Assembly (NCBI RefSeq): GCF_009649785.1
Contig: NZ_WJOK01000017.1
Span: forward strand, 1-64,000
DNA from: Agrobacterium tumefaciens
Lineage (GTDB): Bacteria > Pseudomonadota > Alphaproteobacteria > Rhizobiales > Rhizobiaceae
DNA length: 64,000 bases
Direction of reading: 5' to 3'
This document shows positions 1 to 8,284 of this stretch, piece by piece. A program made the position numbers and the translations under genes. Below the pieces are notes generated by a model. The model was not told the DNA's origin and did no database searches. It saw only the letters and a program-made list of their open reading frames with translations. Position 1 is the first letter of the stretch; every line of letters begins with the position of its first letter.

Positions 1-428
1 TTAAAATACATATTTATATGGATTTTGTAAGTAGTTAGACGAATGCAATTGTCAACTAAATACATACAGCATAATTCTTGCATATTTATCTACGCTAAGT
101 TCTTTAGTTTCGACGTAAAATTCGTTCGTTAGACTGTCTCGATGGTTTTCTCGTTCGGTTGTTGGTTGGCGCTTCGCTTCGTTGCTTGATTTTCCTGCTC
201 GGCATTGTGCGACGCCGGCGGTGAGGAGGTACTCGAACTCGTGTCTTGTCAGCCGCTTGCTGTTGGCACGTGTCCGGCGATTTCGCCGGGGGCAGCCCGC
301 GGTGGAGCGACAGGTCGTGTGGAGCGATTGGCTATATGTACTGATTTTCCTGCGTAAACGCGGGATTTGTGAAGGTCAAACGCCGGAACCACGGCAAAAG
401 AATAGTAATGACCGGGGGACATGCAGAG
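1..428. other. Intergenic region at window start
   Basis: No gene is recognised here. The first 120 or so bases are strongly AT-rich, unlike the rest of the window, and the composition then rises towards the usual high GC. Short open frames from about 182 onward overlap the next gene in other frames and resemble nothing known. The AT-rich stretch could hold the promoter of the downstream GGDEF/EAL gene, but I cannot assign -35/-10 boxes with confidence. Confidence 0.4.
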
Positions 429-2366
429 ATGATGGAATTGATCGCCGCCCAGGCGGCCGCGTCAGCCGCCGAGTTGCCGTTCCTGCTGCTCCAGGCTGCG
501 GCCCTTGTCGGCATGGTGTCGGTGCTGATCCTTCTGCAGCGAAACATCGCTCTCGATGACGCTCGTTATAAAATCTACTACGGCATCATCTTCGGGGTTA
601 CCGGTTTCTTGCTGACGCTACTGGTATCCGAGTTTATCAAGCTGCCTTCCAAGCCCTATATCCGCTCTGACCTGCTGTTCCTGGCTGGCGTGTTGGGGTC
701 CTGGCAAGGCGGCTTGATAAGCCTGGCGCTCGTCTCCGCAGGGCGATTTTTGTTTGGTGGTCCGGCACTCTTTGGGGCCGCTTTTCTGGATATGAGCATT
801 ATCTCGGCTTTCGGGATGGCAATGTATGGCTGGATGCGCCGGCGCAGTCTCACTGAACTCGGCGTCCGCGAGGTCTTCGGCGTATTCGCGGTCAGGATTT
901 TCGCGGCGTTGTTCGCTGTTTGCGTGACCTATAGTCTCAGCATGATAAATCAGGACGTTTTTCTCAGTAACGTCGGACGGCGCATCTTCGGCTCGTTTGT
1001 CGGGTTGCCGATGATCGCCTGTCTGTTTCTGTTACTGCGCAGCGAGGCGCGGGCGCGTGAAGAGGCAAGGAAACGCGATGCTGCGGCGCGGACGGATTCG
1101 TTGACGGGCCTGCCCAACAGGCGTGCCCTCAAAGACCATATCGAAGTCGTGATGCGGCAGGAGCCGGCCGTTCCGCACGCTCTCCTTCTCATAGAAATCG
1201 TCAATATGGCCGATGTCGCCGCCTGCCAGGGCGAGGATTGGGGCGATCTTTTCTGGCCGAGGCTGGCACAGGAAATCTGTAACGATGACAACGGCCTGCT
1301 GTCGAGTTCCAATGCACCGCGCAGCTTCATGTTCGGCGATACCACGCTTGCAGTCGTCATGTCGGGGATTTCGCTCGAGAAGTCGGAAAGCACAAGGCTG
1401 ATAATGCGTCTCCACGACGGGTTAAGTACATTTTCACGGTCTGCGGATCCAGAACCGGTGCCGCATCTGAAAATCGGTGCCGCTAATCTGGATAAGCTCT
1501 CCCGGCAGAACGTGGCTTCCTTCCTCCGGCAGCTTAGTCTTGCGCTGCGAGGAAGCGAAAATCCGGTGCAGATATTCCCCTTTTCCTTTGCCGATAAGGC
1601 CACGCGGGACGAGGGGGTGCGCCAGATGCTGGTCAACTGGATCAGATCCGGCAAGCCGCCGATATTTTATCAGCCGAAATTCGAAATGCACAATCGCCGC
1701 ATGATTGGCGCGGAGGCTCTTTTACGGGCGGTGGATGCATGCGGACAGCCGCTTTCGCCCTATTATGTGCTGGAGATTGCCGAGCGTCACCGGCTGCTGG
1801 TGGAGTTTGAATGGTCGACGATCGAAGCCGTCGTCCGCGACCTCATCGACCTGCGGGGTCTCGACCCGGACTTTCATCTGGCGGTGAACATTTCAGCATC
1901 GTCTTTTGCCACTGCGGGCTTCGGAGAGCGGGTTGTGGCCTTTTTGAACGAGATGGGGGTCCCGGCGCACCGTCTGTCGATCGAAGTGACGGAGATGAGC
2001 AGGATACCGGCCATCGACATCGTGCAGCAGAATTTCGACAGGCTGAGCGAAGCGTGCGTGCGGCTGGCGCTCGATGATTTTGGCACCGGTTATGCGGCAC
2101 TCACCCTGCTTGCGCGGTTCCCCTTCGAGGAGGTCAAGATCGATCACTGGATGACGTCCCGGCTTGAACAGTCGCGGTTCCGGGAGGCCATCGCGCTCGC
2201 CTTCGAAAGCGCCGAACGTTACGGCGCCACGCTGGTGACGGAAGGTATAGAAACGGAAGAGCAGAGCAGGCTGCTCATGCAGATGGGAATCCGTTTCGGT
2301 CAGGGCTATCTTTATTCGCCGGCCGTGCCGCTCGAGCGGCTACAGCCTCGCAGGGAGTGCGCTTAG
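429..2366 (+). CDS. Membrane protein with degenerate GGDEF and intact EAL domain
   Basis: Predicted cyclic-di-GMP phosphodiesterase in the inner membrane. The N-terminal 190 residues hold about five or six hydrophobic segments resembling a 5TMR-LYT sensor. A GGDEF-like domain starts at TDSLTGLPNRRAL (about residue 222), but the signature loop is replaced by a sequence around FMFGDTT, so cyclase activity is unlikely. The EAL domain keeps the usual catalytic set: EALLR at 429, NIS, EVTE, DDFGTG at 549, VKID, EGIET at 605 and GQGY near 625. This predicts c-di-GMP hydrolysis. I chose the ATG at 429 because GGGGGA lies nine bases upstream; ATG 408 or GTG 369 would lengthen it by 7 or 20 residues. 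The gene is monocistronic and converges on the ABC-F gene. Confidence 0.85.
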   Translation: MMELIAAQAAASAAELPFLLLQAAALVGMVSVLILLQRNIALDDARYKIYYGIIFGVTGFLLTLLVSEFIKLPSKPYIRSDLLFLAGVLGSWQGGLISLALVSAGRFLFGGPALFGAAFLDMSIISAFGMAMYGWMRRRSLTELGVREVFGVFAVRIFAALFAVCVTYSLSMINQDVFLSNVGRRIFGSFVGLPMIACLFLLLRSEARAREEARKRDAAARTDSLTGLPNRRALKDHIEVVMRQEPAVPHALLLIEIVNMADVAACQGEDWGDLFWPRLAQEICNDDNGLLSSSNAPRSFMFGDTTLAVVMSGISLEKSESTRLIMRLHDGLSTFSRSADPEPVPHLKIGAANLDKLSRQNVASFLRQLSLALRGSENPVQIFPFSFADKATRDEGVRQMLVNWIRSGKPPIFYQPKFEMHNRRMIGAEALLRAVDACGQPLSPYYVLEIAERHRLLVEFEWSTIEAVVRDLIDLRGLDPDFHLAVNISASSFATAGFGERVVAFLNEMGVPAHRLSIEVTEMSRIPAIDIVQQNFDRLSEACVRLALDDFGTGYAALTLLARFPFEEVKIDHWMTSRLEQSRFREAIALAFESAERYGATLVTEGIETEEQSRLLMQMGIRFGQGYLYSPAVPLERLQPRRECA

Positions 2367-2391
2367 ATTTTCGCACCAGCATCATGACGCA

Positions 2392-4275
2392 TCACTGCGT
2401 CATTGCATCCTCATATTCGCTCGAAAGCATCAGCCACTGCTCCTCGGCGTCTGAAAGCTTACTCGCGGCTTCGCCACGCTCTTTGACTTTCTGCGCGGCC
2501 TTGGCAGGTGCCTTTTCGTACAAAGCAGGGTCCGCCAGTTCCTTGTCGAGCGACTGAATCACTTTCTCAAGCTTCGCCGTCAAAGATTCGATTTCATTGA
2601 TCTTTTTCTTCAGCGGCGCAAGCTGGGCGCGTTTTTCGGCATTGGCCTTGCGCTGGTCGGCTTTCGATGTCTGGTCGGCGGCGGCTTCTGTCTTCTCTTC
2701 CTTCTTTTTTCCGGAAGAGACGACGAGGTCGCGATATTCCTCCATGTCGCCTTCAAAGGTCTTCACCGTGCCGTCGGCCACCAGCCATAGGCGGTCGACA
2801 GTTGCCTCGATGAGATGCCGGTCGTGCGAGATGAGGATGACGGCGCCGTTATAGTCGTTCAGCGCCTCGATCAGCGCCCGGCGACTGTCGATGTCGAGAT
2901 GGTTGGTCGGTTCGTCGAGGATGAGCAGATTTGGCGCATGGAAGGCCGCAAGTCCCATCAGCAGCCGGGCCTTTTCACCGCCGGACAGGTCTTTCGCCGC
3001 CGTCGCCATCTTCTCCGTCGCAAGGCCCATCTGCGCTACCCGCGCCCGCACCTGCGCTTCAGACGCCAGCGGCATCAGCTTGCGCACATGTTCGACCGGT
3101 GTCTGGTCCGGCACGAGATCGTCCAGCTGATGCTGCGCAAAGAAGCCGATCTTCAGGCCCGGGGCGATGCGAAGATCGCCCGCTTGCGGCGCAAGCCGAC
3201 CGGAGATGAATTTCGCAAAGGTCGATTTGCCGTTGCCGTTGGAACCGAGCAGAGCGATGCGGTCGTCATTGTCGATGCGAAGATTGAGCTGCTTCAGAAT
3301 GGATTTGCCCGGCTCGTAACCCACGGCACCGCCATTGATGGCTACGATGGGTGAGGCGGGCTGCTTTTCCGGCTCCGGGAACGTGATCGGCTGGACGTGG
3401 TCCTCGATCACGGCGGCGACGGTGCCCATGCGCTCCAGCGCCTTGATACGGCTCTGCGCCTGGCGCGCCTTGGTGGCCTTGGCGCGAAAACGGTCGATGA
3501 AGCTTTGCAGATGTTTGCGCGCGGCGTCGTTTTTCACCTTCGCCTTCATCTGCAATTCGTCTGCTTCGGCTTTCTGGCGCTCGAACTGGTCGTATCCGCC
3601 CCGATAGAAGGTCAGTTTCTTCTGGTCCAGATGCACGATGGAATTGACGGCATTGTTCAGCAGATCGCGGTCGTGGCTGATGATGATGACGGTATGCGGA
3701 TAACGCCGGATATAGTCTTCCAGCCAGAGCGTGCCTTCAAGGTCGAGATAGTTGGTCGGCTCGTCGAGCAGCAGGAGGTCGGGTTCGGCAAACAGCACGG
3801 ACGCGAGCGCCACGCGCATGCGCCAGCCGCCGGAGAACGAAGAGGCGGGGCGAAGCTGCGCCTCGTGATCGAAGCCAAGACCGGCGAGAATGCTGGAGGC
3901 ACGGGCTTCGGCCGAATGCGCGTCGATATCGACCAACCGCACCTGAATTTCCGCGATCCGGTGCGGGTCTGTTGCGGTTTCCGCCTCGGCCAGCAGCGCG
4001 CTGCGCTCCTTGTCGGCGGAAAGCACGATGGAAATCAGCGATTCTTCCGTTCCCGGCGCTTCCTGCGCAACCTGGCCGATGCGCGCCAGTTTCGGGATCG
4101 TTACCGAACCGCTTTCCGCTGAAAAGTCACCGGTGATGACCCGGAAAAGAGTGGATTTGCCGGCGCCGTTGCGGCCAACGAGGCCCACCTTCACGCCAGC
4201 CGGAAGCGTCACGCTGGCGTGGTCGAGAAGCAGGCGCCCGGCGATGCGGGCGGAGAGATCGGTAATCGTAATCAT
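2392..4275 (-). CDS. ABC-F family ATPase (YheS-like)
   Basis: Soluble protein of two fused ABC ATPase domains without membrane segments, as in the ABC-F proteins that act on ribosomes. Walker A GRNGAGKST is at 34-42, signature FSGGWRMR follows, then Walker B LLLLDEPTNYLD. The second half repeats this with GSNGNGKST, LSGGEKARL and LLILDEPTNHLD. The inter-domain linker SFIDRFRAKATKARQAQSRI and the charged coiled-coil C-terminus match the E. coli YheS type rather than EttA or Uup. The start at MITITDL (4275) puts the protein at 627 residues, close to YheS; an upstream ATG at 4305 would add ten unlikely residues. Exact role in translation is inferred from the family. Confidence 0.9.
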   Translation of the reverse strand: MITITDLSARIAGRLLLDHASVTLPAGVKVGLVGRNGAGKSTLFRVITGDFSAESGSVTIPKLARIGQVAQEAPGTEESLISIVLSADKERSALLAEAETATDPHRIAEIQVRLVDIDAHSAEARASSILAGLGFDHEAQLRPASSFSGGWRMRVALASVLFAEPDLLLLDEPTNYLDLEGTLWLEDYIRRYPHTVIIISHDRDLLNNAVNSIVHLDQKKLTFYRGGYDQFERQKAEADELQMKAKVKNDAARKHLQSFIDRFRAKATKARQAQSRIKALERMGTVAAVIEDHVQPITFPEPEKQPASPIVAINGGAVGYEPGKSILKQLNLRIDNDDRIALLGSNGNGKSTFAKFISGRLAPQAGDLRIAPGLKIGFFAQHQLDDLVPDQTPVEHVRKLMPLASEAQVRARVAQMGLATEKMATAAKDLSGGEKARLLMGLAAFHAPNLLILDEPTNHLDIDSRRALIEALNDYNGAVILISHDRHLIEATVDRLWLVADGTVKTFEGDMEEYRDLVVSSGKKKEEKTEAAADQTSKADQRKANAEKRAQLAPLKKKINEIESLTAKLEKVIQSLDKELADPALYEKAPAKAAQKVKERGEAASKLSDAEEQWLMLSSEYEDAMTQ

Positions 4276-4345
4276 GGCGCCGTTTTGGCCGAACTGCGTG
4301 GCCAAGGCAAGAGCGCGCGCGCCACACCAGATCAGATATGCAGCT

Positions 4346-5410
4346 TCAACAGCCGAGCTGCGCCAGATAGCTGCTGCGGCTGCGTTGAGCCACGTCCCGG
4401 GAGTAGCCTATGACGCAATTGCGCGTGCCGCAGCGTGCGGACAGCAGGGCGAGCTCGGCATGGCTGAAAAATTCGGCTGATGTCGCGGTGCAGTCCACTG
4501 CCGCAACGCCGATCGAGACGGTCAGATGCTCGCCGTCGCCCTCACTGGTGACGAAACGCAGCGCCTCGACGTTCTGCCGCAACCGCTCTGCAATTGCTTC
4601 AGCTGTATTTTGCGAGACGTCGGCGAACAGAAAAGCGAACTCGTTTCCGCCGATGCGGGCTACGAAATCGTCCTTCTTGATCGTCTTGCGGAAAAGCGCT
4701 GCCAGCCGGCGCAGCGGCTTGTTGCCGGCGGTGGGGCCGTATTTGCCGTTGATTTCGCGGAAATGGTCGATGTTGAGCAGCACAAGCGATGTGGCTGATG
4801 CCCCCTGAGCGCCCGAAAACAGGTCGCCGAGCTTCTCGAGGAAAGCCGCCCGGTTGGGAAGCGCCGTCAAGGCATCACGCAGGGAATTCGCCTGAAGATC
4901 GGTCCGGCTTTTCTCAACCTCGCGGATTTTCATCAGCCCCATGGAAACGAAATGCCGGAGACTCGTTTGTTCCTCGTGAATATCGCCCATCAATTGCGCA
5001 AGCCGCTCCGTTGCAGGCAGCTCGGAGTGATCTTGCCCGGAAAGACTGGCAATAAATGTTTCGGTGCGTTGCAGGCCGGCTTCCAGTCGCGCGGAAATCT
5101 GCTTCAGCGTCTCGAAGGCCGTCGCTGCCATCTGCTCGGCCTCGATCTTCGAAAAACCCGGCAGATTGTGTCTCTGGCCGACAATATCGATTTCATGCTG
5201 TTGCGGCGCGTTGCCAAGGGCGAGAATATCACGTCCCATCGCCGGGTTATGCCCCGACAATATTTCGTAGATCAGTTCGTAGTTTCGCGGCAGCGGTGCA
5301 ATATTCATCTTGTCGATGAACTGAGCAATTTTTGTAAAGACGAGACCGTTCCTTGCCTTCTCGCGTTTTTTATCGCCCGTCGTTGACGTCACTGACAGCC
5401 CCAATACCAA
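4346..5410 (-). CDS. GGDEF-domain protein with GGNEF signature
   Basis: Soluble protein of about 354 residues with no membrane segment. The N-terminal half is helical and has the conserved stretch IAPLPRNYELIYEILSG found in a rhizobial family of GGDEF proteins; the C-terminal half is a GGDEF domain beginning near LRDALTALPNRAAF. The signature at 254-258 is GGNEF, with Asn in place of the usual Asp or Glu. That residue contacts the metal and is normally needed for cyclase activity, so this may be a weak or inactive cyclase or a c-di-GMP/GTP sensor. The start is uncertain: no in-frame ATG precedes the conserved part, and TTG 5410, TTG 5404 or GTG 5395 are possible. It is upstream of the ABC-F gene on the same strand, with a gap of about 70 bp. 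Confidence 0.8.
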   Translation of the reverse strand: MVLGLSVTSTTGDKKREKARNGLVFTKIAQFIDKMNIAPLPRNYELIYEILSGHNPAMGRDILALGNAPQQHEIDIVGQRHNLPGFSKIEAEQMAATAFETLKQISARLEAGLQRTETFIASLSGQDHSELPATERLAQLMGDIHEEQTSLRHFVSMGLMKIREVEKSRTDLQANSLRDALTALPNRAAFLEKLGDLFSGAQGASATSLVLLNIDHFREINGKYGPTAGNKPLRRLAALFRKTIKKDDFVARIGGNEFAFLFADVSQNTAEAIAERLRQNVEALRFVTSEGDGEHLTVSIGVAAVDCTATSAEFFSHAELALLSARCGTRNCVIGYSRDVAQRSRSSYLAQLGC

Positions 5411-5648
5411 TAAATTATGAATGCACCGGTGATAACCGATTGTTGAACACGATTATTCTTACAAGCAACGGTTTAAAATAGGCTAAACCTGACGAGGTTT
5501 TCATTGCCGTGAGACCCCAATTCTCGTGGAGGGGACGGTGGAGCGCCGGATGCGTTTGTTGATCAGTAGTATGACAAATCCTGATTTGATTTCAGGCGGC
5601 GGTCGTTTTTATATCGCATAATCGATGTAGCAGAAGAGGGTGCAGCCT

Positions 5649-6344
5649 ATGACGACCTCCAGAACCTTATATTCACTTTGCGGAAGCGATAGCGCACGGC
5701 CGTTTTCTCCCCATTGCTGGAAAACCGTGCTTTCGCTGGCGCATAAGGGGCTGGATTTCGAGGAGCGTCCCTTGCCCTTCACTGTCATCCCGACGGTGGA
5801 GGACGGTTTTTCGAGGACCGTGCCGATCCTTCGTGATGGCGACCAGCTGGTGAGCGACAGTTTCGAGATCGCCCTTTATCTGGATGAGGCCTATCCGGAG
5901 CGGCCGTCGCTGTTTAACGGGGAAGGCGGCAAGGCGATGGCGCGTTTCGTTGAAAGCTGGTCGCAGACGGTACTGCACCCGGCCATCACCCGCATTGCCG
6001 TGCTCGATATCCACAATATGCTTGATGAGCCTGACCGCCTTTATTTCCGCGACAGCAGGACGAAGGCGCTCGGCCGGACGCTCGAGGATGTGGTGGCGAA
6101 CCGTGAGGCGGAAATCGCGGCCTTCCCATCGCTCCTGGCGCCGATCCGCCGCATGCTGGGCTTCCAGCCTTTCATCGGCGGCTCATCGCCGCTGTTTGCG
6201 GATTACATCGTTTTCGGTGCGCTGCAATGGGCAAGGATCACCACCGGAGCGGATCTGTTTTCCGAAAACGACCCCGTCCGTGACTGGTTCGAAGGTTGCC
6301 TAGACCTCCACGACGCCAGAGGCCGCAGTGTGACAGCGGCGTGA
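5649..6344 (+). CDS. Glutathione S-transferase family protein
   Basis: Protein of 231 residues with the thioredoxin-like N-terminal domain of glutathione transferases (TLYSLCGSDSARPFSPHCWKT, then a pocket segment VPILRDGDQLVSDSFEIALYLDE with the Ser that binds the glutathione gamma-glutamyl group) and an all-helical C-terminal domain. Substrate cannot be read from the sequence. ATG 5649 is chosen over GTG 5640 because AGAAGAGGG lies just upstream at suitable spacing. A 240-bp gap separates it from the divergent GGDEF gene, so it probably has its own promoter. Confidence 0.85.
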   Translation: MTTSRTLYSLCGSDSARPFSPHCWKTVLSLAHKGLDFEERPLPFTVIPTVEDGFSRTVPILRDGDQLVSDSFEIALYLDEAYPERPSLFNGEGGKAMARFVESWSQTVLHPAITRIAVLDIHNMLDEPDRLYFRDSRTKALGRTLEDVVANREAEIAAFPSLLAPIRRMLGFQPFIGGSSPLFADYIVFGALQWARITTGADLFSENDPVRDWFEGCLDLHDARGRSVTAA

Positions 6345-6447
6345 AATGTCTGCAGCCATCGTCGCAATGTGGTTGATCCCCCTTGTTTTCGGGCCTTTGG
6401 GCGGGTAAAGACCGCCCACTTTCTCTATAGGAAAAGGAAACGGACAC

Positions 6448-6870
6448 ATGGCGATTGAACGCACATTTTCGATGATCAAGCCGGACGCAACCAAGCGTAA
6501 CCTGACTGGCGCGATCACCAAGGTATTTGAAGACAACGGTCTGCGCATCGTCGCCTCCAAGCGCGTCTGGATGAGCAAGCGCGAAGCCGAAGGCTTCTAC
6601 GCCGTTCACAAAGAGCGTCCCTTCTTCGGCGAACTCGTTGAAGGCATGACCTCCGGCCCGACCATCGTTCAGGTTCTGGAAGGCGAAAACGCCATCCTCA
6701 AGAACCGCGAAATCATGGGCGCAACCAACCCGGCCCAGGCTGCTGAAGGCACCATCCGCAAGAGCTTCGCGCTTTCCATCGGCGAAAACTCCGTTCACGG
6801 TTCGGACGCTCCTGAAACCGCCGCACAGGAAATCGCCTACTGGTTCGCCGAAACCGAAATCGTCGGCTGA
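6448..6870 (+). CDS. ndk: Nucleoside diphosphate kinase
   Basis: Transfers the gamma-phosphate from ATP to nucleoside diphosphates through a phospho-histidine, balancing NTP and dNTP pools in the cytoplasm. The 140-residue length is normal for the family. It opens with the typical [18 protein letters not shown], and the active-site His is H117 in NSVHGSD. A clear ribosome site (AGGAAAAGGAAA) precedes the ATG. A short GC hairpin at 6399-6417 lies in the leader. The gene ends in a strong terminator, so it is a single-gene unit. Confidence 0.97.
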   Translation: MAIERTFSMIKPDATKRNLTGAITKVFEDNGLRIVASKRVWMSKREAEGFYAVHKERPFFGELVEGMTSGPTIVQVLEGENAILKNREIMGATNPAQAAEGTIRKSFALSIGENSVHGSDAPETAAQEIAYWFAETEIVG

Positions 6871-6937
6871 TTCAAAATATCAACGGCTTGAATCGCCATC
6901 TCAGGCGATGGCATGAAGCCGCTGAAAAGACTCGATG

Positions 6938-6966
6938 AAACGGAGCCGAAAGGCTCCGTTTTTTTT
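6938..6966 (+). terminator. Rho-independent terminator after ndk
   Basis: Perfect 10-bp stem (AAACGGAGCC with its complement) closed by a GAAA tetraloop and followed by a run of eight T residues; it lies 68 bp after the ndk stop codon. Confidence 0.93.
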
Positions 6967-7009
6967 GTATTATTTGCAGGTAGATTGTTTCCTGTGCCGA
7001 GCACCCGCC

Positions 7010-7129
7010 CCCCTCATTCCTGTGCTTGTCACAGGAATCCAGCCGACGCGCGTCCGCGCGGCGAAAGAGTCTGTCCAGCCCAAGGACGTGGGCTGGCTAG
7101 ATTCCTGTGACAAGCACAGGAATGAGGGG
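7010..7129. repeat. RIME-like intergenic mosaic element, copy 1
   Basis: A 120-bp element bounded by a perfect 29-bp inverted repeat (7010-7038 and 7101-7129). Each arm is itself palindromic around ATTCCTGTG/CACAGGAAT. The centre holds a second hairpin, CCAGCCCA with TGGGCTGG (7075-7096), and a GC-rich segment. Two nested palindromes of this size fit the rhizobial intergenic mosaic elements (RIME) known from the Rhizobiaceae. A second copy with the same core, in the opposite orientation, is at 58505-58612. Confidence 0.8.
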
Positions 7130-7164
7130 AGGTTCAATTTTCGCTTCGTCTACTCCGACGATCG

Positions 7165-7677
7165 TCACGACGCCGGACACCCCTCGACTGGCCGCATATC
7201 CGTCGTGCCGTCCGCTTTGAACACGTCCGGGTTGGGCGTGTAGAGCGGCCCTACCGTCAGCGGTTTGGCGGGAAGGAGCGATTGGTCTGTGTCGGAGCGG
7301 ATGGTGGTCTCTATCGTCTGCAGTACATCGCCTTCCGGCCCTTTGATGCGGATCGTGACCTTGTAGGGGCGGTCCTGCTTCACGCATTCGACCGGCGGAC
7401 TTTGAACGGCGATCTTTTCATCTGCCGGGAAAATCTTCTCCCTGGTCGTCAGCTCGGTGCCACCGCGGGGATTTTCGAAGGTCGCTTCCAGCGTGCTGCC
7501 GTCGCGGATGGGGGCGATGCGCTGCAAGGTCACGAGATAGGTGGCAATCGCCACACGGTAGTTAAAGACGAACATGCGGCCGGAAACCTTCGCGACATCG
7601 CGCGGCTCGTCCCGCTGACAACCGGAAAGACCGAGCACAGTAGTGATCGCCAGCAACGGAATGGTTATTCCTCTCAT
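7165..7677 (-). CDS. Putative lipoprotein of unknown function
   Basis: A 170-residue protein with a short hydrophobic signal ending in a lipobox LSGC (Cys at 20), predicting a membrane-anchored lipoprotein. The mature part has two further Cys residues and no domain I recognise. The start at ATG 7677 overlaps the stop codon of the CGNR gene (ATGA), so the two are probably translationally coupled. Starting further upstream would only read through the CGNR gene in another frame. Function unknown. Confidence 0.75.
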   Translation of the reverse strand: MRGITIPLLAITTVLGLSGCQRDEPRDVAKVSGRMFVFNYRVAIATYLVTLQRIAPIRDGSTLEATFENPRGGTELTTREKIFPADEKIAVQSPPVECVKQDRPYKVTIRIKGPEGDVLQTIETTIRSDTDQSLLPAKPLTVGPLYTPNPDVFKADGTTDMRPVEGCPAS

Positions 7678-8225
7678 GCCTGCGCCTCCTTCTTGCGGTG
7701 GTAATGCCGGCTGGCTTTCTGGCGGTTGCCACACACCGTCATGTCGCACCAGATGCGGCTTCTGTTCTTGCTGCGGTCGATGAAAAGCCAACCGCAATTG
7801 CCGCAAATCCGCAGCCGTTTCCGCGTTTCCGCCGCAAGCAGCGACAGAGCTGAATGGGCGGTCGCATTGGCAAGGCTCTCTCGCAGGGGAAACAACCGTA
7901 GTGCCGTGCCGCATGCGAAGAGAAGCCCGGCCAGCCGACCGTCGTCATCGTCGCCACTCGTCATCGAAGAGCGGAAATAATCGTCGATCGCCTCGCGAAG
8001 ATCGAGAAATACCTGCCTCCTGTCCGCTCCGGGCGCGATGAGGACGGGAAACCTGTCGCGCTCCGCTCCGAGTCGGGTCGACGCCTCGGCAAAAGTGGCG
8101 ATTTGCTCAGGCACAGCAAAACGGTCGACCGATTTTGCCGCGTCCGCGCGCAGGATGACGCTATTGGCGACATCGAGGGCCAATGCGCCGCCTGCGAAAC
8201 GATGTTCTGTCCAGCGAAATGTCAT
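7674..8225 (-). CDS. ABATE/CGNR zinc-finger regulator
   Basis: A 183-residue protein with an N-terminal ABATE-type domain (TFRWTEHRFAGGALALDVANS) and a C-terminal CGNR zinc finger: CGNCGWLFIDRSKNRSRIWC then CGNRQKASRHYHRKK. The four Cys and the CGNR box are all present. CGNR proteins are usually transcription regulators whose finger binds DNA; the ligand of the ABATE domain is not known. It is divergent from the LivH-type permease gene, and the 59-bp gap between them holds a long palindrome, suggesting that it represses or activates both units. The lipoprotein gene follows in an ATGA overlap. Confidence 0.88.
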   Translation of the reverse strand: MTFRWTEHRFAGGALALDVANSVILRADAAKSVDRFAVPEQIATFAEASTRLGAERDRFPVLIAPGADRRQVFLDLREAIDDYFRSSMTSGDDDDGRLAGLLFACGTALRLFPLRESLANATAHSALSLLAAETRKRLRICGNCGWLFIDRSKNRSRIWCDMTVCGNRQKASRHYHRKKEAQA

Positions 8226-8230
8226 GGCGA

Positions 8231-8268
8231 CATTATAACTATCAAAATGGATTTTAACAGTTATAATG
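8231..8268. promoter_or_regulatory. 38-bp palindrome, likely operator
   Basis: Two 18-base arms around a GG centre match at 16 of 18 positions; the outer ten (CATTATAACT and AGTTATAATG) are perfect. It fills the gap between the divergent CGNR gene and the permease gene, so a dimeric or tetrameric regulator bound here could control both. The CGNR protein is the obvious candidate; this is inferred from position. Confidence 0.65.
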
Positions 8269-8284
8269 CGATGGGGAGGACGGA

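Noticed and set aside
182..559. Short open frame before the GGDEF/EAL gene
   Set aside because: Overlaps the real gene in another frame and shows no protein-like pattern or ribosome site.
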